The translations under genes were made by a program, and so were the position numbers. A stretch of DNA of 64,000 nt from Proales similis. Its lineage: Eukaryota > Rotifera > Eurotatoria > Ploima > Proalidae. The DNA is taken from positions 1,583,001 to 1,647,000 of the forward strand of contig JAGVRJ010000009.1 of NCBI GenBank assembly GCA_019059635.1. Direction: 5' to 3'. Below the pieces are notes generated by a model, which saw nothing but the letters and a program-made list of their open reading frames with translations, did not search any database and had not been told where the DNA came from. Positions 10,577-22,537 of the stretch are shown here, piece by piece. Every line of letters begins with the position of its first letter. Position 1 is the stretch's first letter.

Positions 10577-12485
10577 ATGCTTTCGTTTGTTAAATTTATT
10601 GTTTTGATCGCCATATTGATCTATAACCTCGAGGCAAGTAATCCACTAGCTTCAGATTGATATCCAAATTTCAAACATTTGCTTACAGGCTTCCGATGTG
10701 CTCGATGGTTGTGGCTCTCAAAAAGGCTGTTTTATTCACCCTGAAAATTGCAATGCAAGTGAATGTCAGCTAGTTTATAAATGGAGCCAAGTCGACGATC
10801 TTAGGGATAAGTTCTCAATTAATTATCGCATGGAACAGAGCGACAGCTCATGGATAGCAGTTGGCTTTTCAAAAGACCAGGCGATGGCAAGTTAATCTGA
10901 AGAGTAGATTAAAATGTTTGTCTCTTGTTCAAGTTTTAAATAAAGGGAAATGACGAAGTGGTCCTATGCAAGAGCGATGGCCAATCTGGTTCTGTTCAGC
11001 ACATGAGGAACTCGTTTTACAAGTCACCGATACTTTTGAGCTCATCTGTGCCAGATCTTGGCTTATCCAACTTATCGGTTGCTCATCGAGATGGCTTCAT
11101 GAGCTGTGAGTTCATCAGAGCTCGTAATCTGGAAAATGTGGACCATGTCTACGATCTGGGCAAGGGCAGCTACCTGCTGGCTGCTAGAGGACCTCTCACT
11201 CAGTCTGGAGGCAATATTCCGAATCCCCTCTCCGGTTTTACTTAGTCAACGTTTTAATTCCCCGTTTTAGATATCTTGAAGCATTCTGATGTTCTCAAAA
11301 GTAGAGTTAAAGCAGACTTTAAAACAGCCCAACTTATATCCTCATCAGGGCCGAAGATCCTTATTCGATTTCATGGTAGCCATTTTCAATCGAAAAGAAT
11401 TTTAGAAACATCGATTAATTAACAGATAAACATTCATTTAGTCCTTTTCATGTGCTTTGCTTGGATCGTACTTTTTCCCACGGCACTCAATGTCGCTTGG
11501 TAGGATTTGGATTCAAGCACTAACTAGAATTTAGAGCTTAAAGCACAAAATTTTTCGGCTAGCATATTTCGTCACCATTTAAAGAATAAAATCTGCGGGA
11601 ATATCGAGTTTTGGTTTGTAATTCATACGATCACAATCAGTCTGGTCCTGTTATTCAGCTTTTTCGGCTTATTGGCTGTATTTGGCTACTTGAATTGGAA
11701 ATGGATTCACTTGCAACCATCAGTTCCATTCTCTCACTCCGTCGTGGGTGTTGCGCTTATTGTCTGCACCATTCTTCAAGTAAAGTCAAATTAAGTTCAA
11801 GTTAAGCTCATCATTTAATTTTTGCTCAGGCCATAGTTGGTCGATTTCGACCAGATATACAGCATTCATGCCGACCCGCTTTTCTTCTTTTTCATCGTTT
11901 CAATGCGATCCTTATTGTTATTTTGGCAGGTAAATTGAATCTTTTCGAGTTCACCCCTAATTAATAAATTAGATTCGTTGCTTTTGAATTGAAATTACAA
12001 CCAGCCAGTACCATCGCACTTGGGATAGCAATCGGATATGGCGATAATTTATCTTTATTTTTGGTTATTTATTCAGTGGTCCATTCGGTCATGTTCCAAG
12101 TTGCTTTTTTTCCGGCTTTGAAAGAAGATGCTGAAAGAGGGCAACGGGTTCACTACAATCGTAATAGATTTTTAGTATACAGTATTAGGAAAAAATAATA
12201 ACAAAAATTCATGTTTCAAAGCATATCTGGTTCAAAATCAAATAACCATATCTCAGCCTAGTGCAACAGATTACCGAAAAAATATCCTTAGATCAGTATT
12301 CTTTGTAAGTTTCAAAATGTATTCGTTAAATTCAATTAGTCTTATAGTGATTATTTTCATTTCAGAATACTTTCATGGCCTGGTTTTTATCAAATTGTAT
12401 GATTTTCGGTTTTGGATTCCCTCTCATGATTGTTTTTATGGGTGAACGCTCTTTAACTGGTTTAAATAAGGGGGCTTTAAACTAG
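10577..12485 (+). CDS. DOMON/cytochrome b561 membrane protein (ferric-chelate reductase 1-like)
   Basis: A multi-exon gene starting at ATG 10577 with a signal peptide (MLSFVKFIVLIAILIYNLEA). The DOMON domain follows, with the hallmark WIAVGFSKDQAMG then NDEVVLC. After it come the cytochrome b561 transmembrane segments, including histidines expected to bind two b-haems in RFHG, VIHT, FSHSVVG, FHRF and VVHSV. The last helix (NTFMAWFLSNCMIFGFG) is followed by GERSL and a stop at 12485. The family moves electrons across membranes from ascorbate-type donors and can reduce ferric iron. The N-terminal reeler domain of vertebrate FRRS1 is absent. Exons include 10577-10633, 10689-10886 and 10946 to about 11239, with further short exons after that. 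The first two introns appear to use GC-AG ends, because only that choice keeps the frame and rebuilds the DOMON motif. Confidence 0.8.
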
Positions 12486-12605
12486 AATCTAAAAATCTTT
12501 ATTCTTGAACAGATTTCCAATTAGAATTGCGGCAAGAGCCATAAAGAAACAAAATAATAAAAAGATAATTTGACCTCTTTAAAGAGTTAGATTGACCATA
12601 AAACA

Positions 12606-14387
12606 CTAAGAGTTAGAAGAAGTGTTGACAACGGGCTCGTTTTCAAGCCGAATTGACAACATGCCTTGTGGGGTTTTGATTCGAATTCCTCGCTCTAGTT
12701 TGGCTGTTCCACCAAGAGCATTAATGGCGGCAGTCGCATGTATCGAGCTAGGCGTTCCACCTTGTTCACTTCCGGCCACATTTGAGTTGGACATGCCGTA
12801 ACGAAATTTGCCCCTTCGATCCAGAATGGTCAACACGTTTGACTCAGGATCAATAATTAGAATTTCGCTGTTGGGCAATACAGCTATTGAGCAGCCTGGT
12901 TTCACATGTCGTCTCACCCTCCTGCCCAGTTTATTACGATCGACAGGCGCGTTTGAATCTTCTTCTACTGACGATTGACTGCTTAGTTGGCCGTGCGCTT
13001 CCTTTCCTTCTGTTTGCGTCTCTTTTGTGTCAGTTTTGGCCGCCAGAGGACTCTTGATCGAGTTTGTCCTCTCGAGAAAGCGATTTGGCGCCCCAAGCTC
13101 GTGAATCATTCGAATATCAGTTTGCACCTCACTTTCTCTAATACGCTCGCCGAGAATTTCCCGAAAGTCTCGATGTCCGATTTGAGTGGCTTTTTCACTG
13201 GTCGCAGCTTGAACAAACTCTTGGTCACTTTCATCTTCTTCTTCTTCTTCGTCAACGGCGCTCAATGGCTCAGATGAATCAAACTCGGCCGATGATTTCT
13301 CTCGTTTTGCACTGATGCCAACCTCTGTGAGCTGACCGAGCTCAACGCTTCCCGGTATAAAGCAAACTCGTTTTCCAATGTTCTTGGGCACCGGATCAAG
13401 CTCAATTGCTGCAAACTCGTTGAACTTTTCGCACAGCTGCTTTTTCAACAAAAGCATCTCGATATCTCTGCTCTGCACCACCATTTCTGATATATTGCAA
13501 GTGCTCTTGAGTTGATCCAGAAACGATTCGAACTCGTCCTTTTTCTTAATGTACTCCTCTGTCTCGTCACCATACATATCCTTAAGCTGCTGAAGCAAAT
13601 TGTTCTCCTTTTGTCTAATGGCATCTATGAAAGCAACTGCCACCGAGCGGATTTCACTCTGCGCGTCCAGCATGTGCAGTTCACATTTCTGCAAGAGATC
13701 AAGCCTCTTTCGCACCTCGTCGATTCTGCGACGACATTGACTGAGATTCTCTTCGATAGTGTCTTTGTGATGAGAGATGCCCTCTTTGAAGTCGACAAGC
13801 TCATGCTCTCTGTGCTCGTTGAATGTGCAAGCAACGCACACACACTGGTCGCACGTCTCGCAGAAGAAGCGAACCTGCTCGTTGCTGTGCGTCTTGCACA
13901 TCACATCCTTCTCGAGCTCGAGCTCGAATATGCTGTGAGAGGCGCTTATTTTCATTTGCTGATGCTGATGCGCGCAACTGCGGCACATCAGCTTTTGACA
14001 CTCAACACACTTTGAGGTGGCGTCTTTATCGCGTTGATGAACCAACTGGCAAATGTCACAGCGAGGAATTTTGGACGGCTTCTTAGAGACAAGCAGCTCG
14101 TTGAGACTGAGTATGAGAAAGTTGTCGTTCAGTTTTCGCACGCCGCCGCTCGGTATCACTGTCTTCTTGCGGCATATCGGACAGGAGAACTCACGATAGT
14201 CGGTGTATTTGTAAGACCGCTGGGCGTTTACGTGATTTTCAATGCACTCTTCACAAAACGTGTGAAGACACGTCAGACACTTTGGGTCCTTGTAATGTTC
14301 GTAGCATATTTTGCACGTTAGAAACTCGTCGTTGATCTGCTCGGCCAGCTCCATGGCTTGAATTTGTGTGCTTGGCAAAACCGACAT
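12606..14387 (-). CDS. TRIM-type RING/B-box protein with a rudimentary NHL tail
   Basis: A single-exon frame of 593 residues. The RING finger lies near residues 24-75 (CKIC, CLHTFCEEC, CPIC), B-box 1 near 105-140 (CDIC...CVEC...CRSC) and B-box 2 near 160-205 (CKTH...CETC...CVAC...H). An amphipathic coiled coil follows at about 205-330. RING-B-box-coiled-coil proteins are ubiquitin ligases, and the N-terminal part most resembles the TRIM2/TRIM3 type. The region after residue 360 is acidic and Ser/Thr-rich. The C-terminus has only one segment resembling an NHL blade (IAVLPNSEILIIDPESNVL) where relatives carry a six-blade propeller that binds substrate or RNA. A frame stop ends the protein at 12606, and I see no downstream exon restoring more blades. 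It may therefore be a natural short form. Confidence 0.8.
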   Translation of the reverse strand: MSVLPSTQIQAMELAEQINDEFLTCKICYEHYKDPKCLTCLHTFCEECIENHVNAQRSYKYTDYREFSCPICRKKTVIPSGGVRKLNDNFLILSLNELLVSKKPSKIPRCDICQLVHQRDKDATSKCVECQKLMCRSCAHQHQQMKISASHSIFELELEKDVMCKTHSNEQVRFFCETCDQCVCVACTFNEHREHELVDFKEGISHHKDTIEENLSQCRRRIDEVRKRLDLLQKCELHMLDAQSEIRSVAVAFIDAIRQKENNLLQQLKDMYGDETEEYIKKKDEFESFLDQLKSTCNISEMVVQSRDIEMLLLKKQLCEKFNEFAAIELDPVPKNIGKRVCFIPGSVELGQLTEVGISAKREKSSAEFDSSEPLSAVDEEEEEDESDQEFVQAATSEKATQIGHRDFREILGERIRESEVQTDIRMIHELGAPNRFLERTNSIKSPLAAKTDTKETQTEGKEAHGQLSSQSSVEEDSNAPVDRNKLGRRVRRHVKPGCSIAVLPNSEILIIDPESNVLTILDRRGKFRYGMSNSNVAGSEQGGTPSSIHATAAINALGGTAKLERGIRIKTPQGMLSIRLENEPVVNTSSNS

Positions 14388-15873
14388 GATGTCTGACGTG
14401 CAGTAAAGCGCAACTTTGCTCGGCTCCGACTATCGACGTCTCAATTAATCTAAATACGCGCCTCGATGGCTGAAGAAACTAGGGCGTTTAGCAAATCTGG
14501 ACTGAAATTTAGCTGCAAATATGCGAAATCTATTATGAAGAATGGGAATGCCGCCCGCCAGCCCGCTCGACTGCGAGGCAAATATTCATTCAAATATAAA
14601 ACTAGAAGCGAATCTTGCGGCAAACACTTAGCACCGGTCTGAAGCAGTTTGATCAAGACAGCTGTCGATGCTGGCCCTTTCCGATGGTTCGGCATCCATA
14701 GCGTGCTTGAACCTTTGTGAGTGTGTGTGTGTGTGCGCGCGCGTAGGTTATGCAATATTCTGCTTAAAAGCAGCAGATAATAGACGAAAATTAAAAGTGG
14801 CGATGCGAGCCTAGAGAGTAACACAAGCAAACAGAATAGAAGCTCACATCGCCACCCTAAAGCAAAACAAGCGATTGAGATAGAGAGCGGCGCTCGTTGC
14901 ATCGCCATTTATTGTTTTTATTTATAGGGCGCCGATCACTCCGGCTGTGCGCTTCGACTTACGCAAATGCGCTCGAACGCCTACCAGCAGCCGCATCGCT
15001 TGATGAGTCAACATAGACTTGCAAGGGCGAGGACACGCTTGTGTGGAGGCCGACAGGCGCGCTCCTTGATCGACATGGCCTTTCTACATCAGCAATCACC
15101 CACTGTCTATTCATCTACTTCATTCTGCAAATGAAAGATAAACGCTGCTCTAGCTGACTGTGCTCGGCTTTACTCGGGCCGGCAGCAGGGCTCTTGTTTG
15201 CGTCGATATCTTTTTTCTAATCTGTTCGGGGCATAATTTGGAGTTCGATTAGGCATCGATTCGTTGGTGGTTGTTGTTGCTGGCTGCCTTTCTCTAATGC
15301 TGCTTTGCATCACTCTACTCGCCGAAATACTATGCGTGCGCCGTGAGAGCGAGAAGGCTCCTTAATTTTGTGTTTAATAACCAAAACCTTATTAGCTTCA
15401 TAAAGCGTTCACAAACTCATCAGTGCCTGCTGTCTGCCTTGCCTGTTTTACAATTCGTTTCAACCTTTTTACTCCACTTCATTGGCCCCATTCGATTCAC
15501 CAATCGATTCAGTCCTATTTTCTCAGATTTATTTGCTCATTTTCGACATTTGCTTCAATCCTCGTATGGTCTAACGTTTCTGGTCTGGACGATACAACTG
15601 ACCCATCCTGGAGAATGAAGCCCAGCTGGTGGTTATGATTCACCATCTACTTGCTGCCCTTTGCTCACTACCACCCGGCCCGACCAGCTCTCTTCCAATT
15701 TCTCTTTTGCTCCCACTTCTGTTCTCTTGACCTAATCTGGCTGATACTAGTGAGCAACTCACGCTTTCTTTCATGTTTAATTTCGCCATGCAAAATTTAT
15801 TCATTTATAGAAAAGAAATAGAATTTCAGAAATGATTATAATTCAATATAAAAGTTGACTTGCAGCTTGGCTA
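14388..15873. other. Intergenic region with a TG/CG microsatellite
   Basis: About 1.5 kb between the TRIM and alpha-mannosidase genes. Open frames here are T-rich or repeat-containing and look spurious. A dinucleotide repeat sits at 14719-14743. Confidence 0.5.
14719..14743. repeat. (TG)n passing into (CG)n microsatellite
   Basis: Read directly: alternating GT units switch to GC units over about 25 bp. Alternating purine-pyrimidine tracts of this kind can adopt Z-DNA, which is general knowledge and not shown here. Confidence 0.9.
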
Positions 15874-18800
15874 CTATGCCAACCAAAATCGGAATGTTCT
15901 AATTTGCATTGGATTGAACAGAAATGTTGCATTTGACCGCGAGCCAAGCGAACGAGGCTTGTCTAATTTAGCGCTTGAACGAGCATCTTCACGATTCCAT
16001 TGAAGACGTTCACTCAGCTCTGTGGCGTAAATATTGGCTCCAAGCGCCAGTTCATCGATCTGTCTTATGGTAAACAAGCTCGAAAAGGTCTCGGTGATGT
16101 TGACATTCACCGGTTGTGAAAGTCTTGCATCTTCGCCTTTTTCATAAATATGCTCAAGACGAACAATTAAACTATTTTGTTCAAACTCCTTTATCATTGA
16201 TAATAAGTGTATATTCGCTGGTAATTTGATGGAGTCGCGCATTCTGAAAGGTCGCGATAATCTATCTCCGGTCGAAAACAATGTCATTGGCTCATTATTT
16301 ATCATTTGAACAAGAGGTCGATGCACAGAGGCACTTCTCGCGATCGGCTCAAAAAGCAAACGCAGTAGACCGCCAACGATAAGACCGCGTCCGTCCACGC
16401 CTGTTTCATTAAGAGGCTCTCCTACTCCGAGAGCATCGTCGCAAAGCGTTCGACGATGCAGCATGACCTCGATGCTTCCGTCAGACATCGAAGAGCCACC
16501 ATGAGAGCGGTCAGTGAGAAGTGTTAGCTGCCGCTCTTGGGGGCCTTGCTCGTCCTTTATGTATATACGAGCGTTAACAGGATAATAGTTGCCGGCTACG
16601 CTCTCTGAGTTATTCAAATTCCATGTCGGTCTATAGTCTCGCTTTCTCTGCAAATCCTCACGACCATTTGAATCTGTATAAAACAGGGAGCTACTCTTCA
16701 CATCAGAGTCGAATTTAATGACTACTTCGCTTCCAATTTTGTTTGCCTGGTCTACTTCGATAGGGCCAATCTGCCAAGCGAATTGGAGCTGACGTGAATC
16801 TTGGTATAATCGAATCGTTTGACTAATCCAATCGGTGAAGATCTGGTGCACCTCGGTTACCAGGTCACCTCGAACTACATGAAATGATTTCACACTCAAA
16901 CATTCAGATGTGTTCGACAACGGTCTAAAAACATAGGCGCCCGATGCCTGAAAATCAGATATCGAATTGTTTCCTACGTGACTCAGTAATTAAATGAACC
17001 GGCTAAAATCAAATTGAAAATTGTTTCAACCAACCTGGCATTGACTTATAAATACAGAAGCGTTGTCTGACTGGTGTTGTATCGCCTGAGCGTAGGTTAA
17101 AAATTTGCTGAATGTTGCCGTTTGAGTCAAATTGGACTCTAAGATTTGAGTTTTCAATTTCAAACGCGTCATCGAGCCGAATGGCTTCGATTGCTCTCGG
17201 CAATTGAGTTCGTCTGGTGAGCACATAAGATGCCATTCCGAGGGCTGGTAGGCTGGTCTGAAATACAATTTCAAACTTGGCGGTCGAATTTCTCTCTGGT
17301 ATGCGGACAGTCTCAGTGTTGATCGGAACAAGCTCAGAAGGAACAGGGCCTGACTCATCGGTGACTTGGTAGTCGTCATAAAGTACAGGAACACGAAGCC
17401 AGTGCTTGATTGGCTGCGCAAGCGGATTGAATAAAAGCGTCATAAACTCTTGACCATTGTCAGTATAAGAACAGGCGGAAATGTTCAATAGTGGACACAG
17501 CTCATATTCGATATCGTTTTTGCCCGACATTCGAGTCACGAATGAATTAATCAGCTTTGCACAGTTAAAAATGCCTGCGGATAGACGCTTAGCATAGTCA
17601 TTAGCCACATGTTGCTTCTCTGTGCCAGATACCGCGTCGTGGTGTTGAGCTACGCCCATTGCACGCTCTAGGCTCAGAAGTGCATTGCGTGTACGAATGT
17701 CGTCTATTCCATTTATGGCAGTCAGCTGACGAAAGCTGTGCAGAAAGCTGCTCGCCTTTCGAACAAAAAGCTTTAGAGCACTGCGACTTGTGAAGTAACC
17801 AGTCCAGAATGCATGAGGGCGATGCGCGTACGGGAAAAAGTCGTCTTGCTTTACTGACCAGGTTTGATTCGATTTATATAAAGAGTAGAGGTAGCAGGCA
17901 GGCGTTGAATAGAATATGTTCACTCGACTAGAGCCATTCGTCTGACGGGCGTTCACGTAGTGGATCAGCTTGTCAATGTTTTTGTACCACATGTGCGCAT
18001 TCGAGTATTGGAAGTCGGAGCCCAGGGTCATGATCAAATTGTCTGTTTTATAGGCTTCACGCTGTCTCAGTGTGTAGTCGATGAAACTGTCTACTTTCTG
18101 GTCCACGTTGTAATTCTCTAAATCAGGATTGTCCATAATCGGATCATCGCCGCAGTATATATCAAAGCAGAAGCCAGGCGGAGGATTGTAGCCGTTAGGC
18201 AATACGCTTGTAAACAACTCACCGGCTGCTCCCAGGTTTTCGCTTGCTTGCCAGAGCATTTCCCTTGTCTGTGTGTCTCCGCGATGCTCAAAGTCTTGGT
18301 AATCGACTCGGCCCAAAAATAGACCATCGAATCCAAATTGAGCGAATAAGGATGCTTGCTCTCGCGAATGACCGAATGGATCGATTTGCCAGGCTGAACG
18401 AGGCCGAGCGCATTCGCCAAACTCTTCCAGAATGAATTTCAAACCCAACGTCTGCTGATCGATTATGTCCCTGTAATAGGGAGTTGCCTCGTCGTTCATA
18501 GACCAAGCGCCGATCACAAACTGCAGTCTCTGCTCGTTGACTAGCTGCTTAACCAGGCTCTTAGTCTCGTCGTTTTGTTCGCTCCACCATCTCCAAAAAA
18601 ATGCCATCTCCACGTACACGAACCGCTTTGATGGGTCCTTTGCCAACTCAGGAATAACGGTGTCCAAAATGTATTGGACAGAAGCGAGCTGATAATCATT
18701 ACTAGCCCCGTAGTAATACTCGTCGACCGTCTTAAGCCAGCCCACATCATCATGAGTGTGCGGCACCAAGTGCACATTTATGAATCCGTCTTTTCCCAAC

Positions 18801-18895
18801 TTGCAGTTGCCGTAAGCCGATGGACATTGCTCTCCAGATGATAGGAGCGGTAAAAACCCAATCAAGCCCAGCAAAAGTACGCATTTGCTCTGCAT
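15874..18895 (-). CDS. MAN2B1: Lysosomal-type alpha-mannosidase (glycoside hydrolase family 38)
   Basis: Two exons (18895-17035 and 16973-15874) joined by a 61 bp intron encode about 986 residues, close to the roughly 1,010 of human MAN2B1. A signal peptide (MQSKCVLLLGLIGFLPLLSSG) targets the secretory route. The GH38 motif VHLVPHTHDDVGWLKTV near residue 40 supplies the His-x-Asp zinc ligands. QIDPFGHSREQ holds the catalytic nucleophile Asp, and QHHDAVSGTEKQHV supplies another zinc-site His. The splice rebuilds the family sequence MPGNNSISDFQASGAYVFRP across the junction. The enzyme removes alpha-linked mannose from N-glycans in lysosomes. Several N-glycosylation sequons are present. AG directly precedes the start ATG. 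All key residues that I can identify are intact. Confidence 0.93.
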
Positions 18896-19142
18896 CTTTC
18901 AAAATTTTCAAATGACAGAACCCGCCCATTCAGTTTGCAATTATGCCTCTTAATATTTTTCTTTTTGGCTCAGTCACGTGTCGAGAGGTTTGTCTCAACG
19001 AATTAAAGAAGAGCAGACTTGATCGATAACAGCACTTCAATAATGAAGAAAATGGGTGCGACATGATAAGGAGAGGTTAAGTGCGCAGTCGGCCTGGACT
19101 AATATCTGCGCTTTATTTGTCTTTGATAAAAAAAGAAAGACT

Positions 19143-22100
19143 TCAAAGGCAATATGCAGCAGATTCGGCTGCTTCCAAGGCTGCCTGAACGCTTTGGCTT
19201 AGATTTTGGGCGTTCAAGCTCAATCCTTCGATTGACTGGTTCTTTTCGTCACCCTCTTCGAAGACAGCAATGAGCACAGTCTAGGCCATGAATTTTAAAT
19301 TTAGCCTTTCTTACCCGATGAGGCCACATGTGTGGCTCGAATTGTTGAAAGGATTCTCAACTGTGCAGCCACAGTCGGAATGCGCGCCGCAGTCTCTTCT
19401 AGTCTCTTGTTTTTAAATACATAAATTGCAAACTTACAAACCGGATGCTTCGTTTTAACCTACACTCTTGATATAACGATTACTGCAATTGGTGGCCTTC
19501 TGTTGAGCTTGTTCAGCCACATTCAAAGATTCAGTTACAATCTGCGATGCGATTTGGATCAGTTTGGCAGACTCTATCGATTCACTGGATAGTGAACTGC
19601 TTAGTTGTTCCATGAGGTCGCTAATCGTTTTGGCTTGAGCATGGAGTTCAGGATTGAATCGAGGCGAAGTCCCTCTAATTTTCTTTCGAAGTTGCTTGGC
19701 TGCCAACTTGTTGAATGCCGATTTAATGTTTTATTTTGCCCATGCCCAAGCAACCAAACTTAACCGACCTGAATCGCCTCGCTGGCATTTTTAGTGCTGA
19801 TCTCATCCTCCCCGTAATTAGACGATTCTAAAACGTTTCAAGGAGTTAAGAGTGTTTTAGATATCTTCAGAATATTTTACGTGACGAATTGAAGCTATTT
19901 CTTTGACTCCAATCCGACTTGAGCAAATTTAGACTCTTTCCAAACTTGTCGAATTTTAGTTGTTTTTTTAATTTAGAAAGTGTTTCAGTCTAAATCACCC
20001 TGAAAGCTGCCGAAGACAATTTTTCAATATTTTCGGAATCCATTGACTGACGAACACAGTTCTCTAATTCTTCTATCTCTGTTTGATACATTATTTACAA
20101 AAGTCAGTCGATTCTTCGCATCTTTTCATCCATCAACAGTGTTAATTTACCATTTATCAAAGTTTTTGCTTTGCCATTTCCTTCGAGAATGTTCATGAGC
20201 TGTTTAAGCCAAGCAAGAAGAATGTTCCTGTTCACTTTGGCTTCATCTAGCTTTTTCTCTTCAATCGAACGCTTGATCAACGGAATAAGAATTTCAATCT
20301 CTTCTTCAACAATTTCTGCCAACAAATTATTGTCAACAGACTGAGCCAGCACAATCTTAAGATTCTGGACGCTTTTTTTCCAGTAGTTGCTCAGCGACTC
20401 GCGTTCTTCTACTTGGTCCTCCTCCATCAATGAGTTGGTCAGTGACGGGGTTGAATACAACACCTTGATAGTTTTTAAATCGTGATTATGTAGGCTGGAA
20501 AAAGCACTCGATTACTTGACGAACTGAAGCTCCGACCATGTGAGCATGTTCTGGCGATAAAAGACCACTTTGCTTCAATACAGTTGCCAAATGAAGCAGG
20601 TGTCTGGTATCTTTGACTACAGTCTCGGCCAAATCATCTGAACCGTTTTTTACTCCATCATTTTCGAATAGACTCAAATGGACGGGCTTACCTTTCGGCT
20701 CTGCTTTCTCTTGTTGCGCTAAATTATTGACGTCGTTTTCCAGACGAACAAGCTCCCGATAAAACGAGCGGAAAATCTTTTTCTGCTGCTCAGGCTCCAA
20801 CGGTGGTATATCTGGCAACTGTGAATAATCTTCATGAGTCGGCTCTAAATTCCTCAGCTCTTGCACGGAAAAGGTAAATCTGGCCGGTTGCTGCGTAGGT
20901 AACGTATCGGCTGCGAGTAGTGGATCTGTTAGGGTGCTTTCCAGCTCTTTCAGCTGTTTGCCTAGTTTTTCGACCGTTTCGTCTGAAGAAGTTTTTTCTC
21001 TCAGCTGTCGGCTCAACTCCTCTAATTCTCTTGCCTGCCTTTGAAATTTCTCGTTTGAACCGCCCAGCTCTACAACTGCGTCGGACAGCATGTCAACTAT
21101 GCAGACTCGTGACGAGTTCTCTAGACTTGGATTCTCACTCGCTAAAGGTTGGTTTTCTTTGAGACCATTGCGAAGCAAGAATTCCGCGCGAGTCTAATTC
21201 TAGAGGGTAATAAAAGTGACCAGATAAAACAGATAAGTTTTATCTCACCAAGCTATCTTGCACGTATTGGTCAAGAATAAACGAGGCTCTATCGTAGTTG
21301 GTCATTTCCAGCAGTTTGATCATTGAACGAATTTGACAGTCCAAGTCGAACAGAAGCATGCGGATACTGCTGCTTTGTTTGGACGAATTAGCCAAATTAT
21401 TCTTAATCGCAGACAAAATCAACGAAATTATTTCTTTTGACGATTTCAGTCGCGTCTGAAGATGCTGGCTCTGAGTCAAGTCGATCAGTTCATTACAACG
21501 GCTATTAACCGCCTTTTCAACTTGATCGTATTGGTCGTTTAAATTCTATTCCATTTTTAGGTAAAATGGCTGAAATCGAATGGAAATTTAGAAGTTCACT
21601 CACAGCACTGAATATGTCCAGATTGGCCAAAGTATCGACATTGTAGGCAATTCTCGCATAAGATGCGAGGCGTTCACAAAGCTGAACAGCGAATCTTACA
21701 AATGACCGGTCGTTGGCGAACAGAATTTCGGCAACACCTTCCAATATTCCTAAAATTGAACAAAATCAACGTTCGACTGAAAATTTAAGCGAAAAATAAT
21801 TATCGGTATTTTGCCTCGTTCGCCTTTGGAGAGAAATAGTTTTCCTTTCTTGGAGCGAGCGTCAACCACAAGCTCAAGTTGTGCGTCTCTCAGTTTTTGG
21901 ACTGCTCCTTCTAGATTGCGAACTCCTTTGCCCATTTGCTGTTTAAGCATTGAATCTTGACTCGCATTGCACAACTTTTGACATTCCTAAATGATCACCA
22001 GAGCTCTTATTTCAAACCAAATTAAAAAATAAAAACAAATAACAGACCGCGACCAAAGCAGACGAAGATGTGGCTACCGCATCGATCGGTCCACTCAGAT

Positions 22101-22277
22101 CAGGAATCACTCTTTGCTCATCCTCGTGTAGAATAATCAGTCCAGCAACCTTCACAACAACAACAATAGGCTAATTGGAAATCTGCTGGTCAAGCTGCCG
22201 GTTCAACCCACATTTTGCACAACAGGCTCAAGTATCGAGCGAATAGTTTTCGTGTGGAAGGTGAACATAGAGCTCAT
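19143..22277 (-). CDS. VCL: Vinculin, compact form
   Basis: A multi-exon gene with introns of about 50-100 bp. The N-terminus (FHTKTIRSILEPVVQNV, then VAGLIILHEDEQRVIPDLSGP) matches the start of vinculin's D1 helical bundle, which binds talin. The middle is mostly helical and includes ILEGVAEILF, a large exon (21178 to about 20510) with a Pro-rich stretch (LPDIPPLEPEQQKK) at the place of the vinculin linker, and tail helices. The end (LSLNAQNLSQSVQAALEAAESAA then YCL) matches the last helix of the tail domain. The stop is at 19143-19145. Summed exons give an estimated 700 residues, clearly shorter than the 1,066 of vertebrate vinculin, so some bundles appear to be missing. The terminal lipid-binding extension after the last helix is absent. 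Vinculin links talin or alpha-catenin to actin at adhesions. Alpha-catulin is a less likely alternative. Confidence 0.75.
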
Positions 22278-22537
22278 TTTACTCAACACTTGCTTGATTC
22301 ATTAGCGAGTACTTTTATCATTTGTCCGCGTTTATCTATTTTTGAGAGAAAAGTTTAGATCAGATACGTTGTGTAATTAAAGAAGATAAGCATTTCTGTT
22401 TAGGACGGCGCTCGCCCTTTGCCGATCATAAATGCTTCCATTTCAAATTGAGGCAAGTTACATAAATTTTGATAAGTTTGAGGCTTCAAATAGATTTTAT
22501 TAGCTTTAAAAGCTTTCCTCTACAAGTTTCGTATAGA

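Noticed and set aside
14450-14908. 152-codon minus-strand frame
   Set aside because: Part of it is translation of the TG/CG microsatellite (a Thr-His repeat). The hydrophobic stretch comes from T-rich DNA and there is no family likeness.
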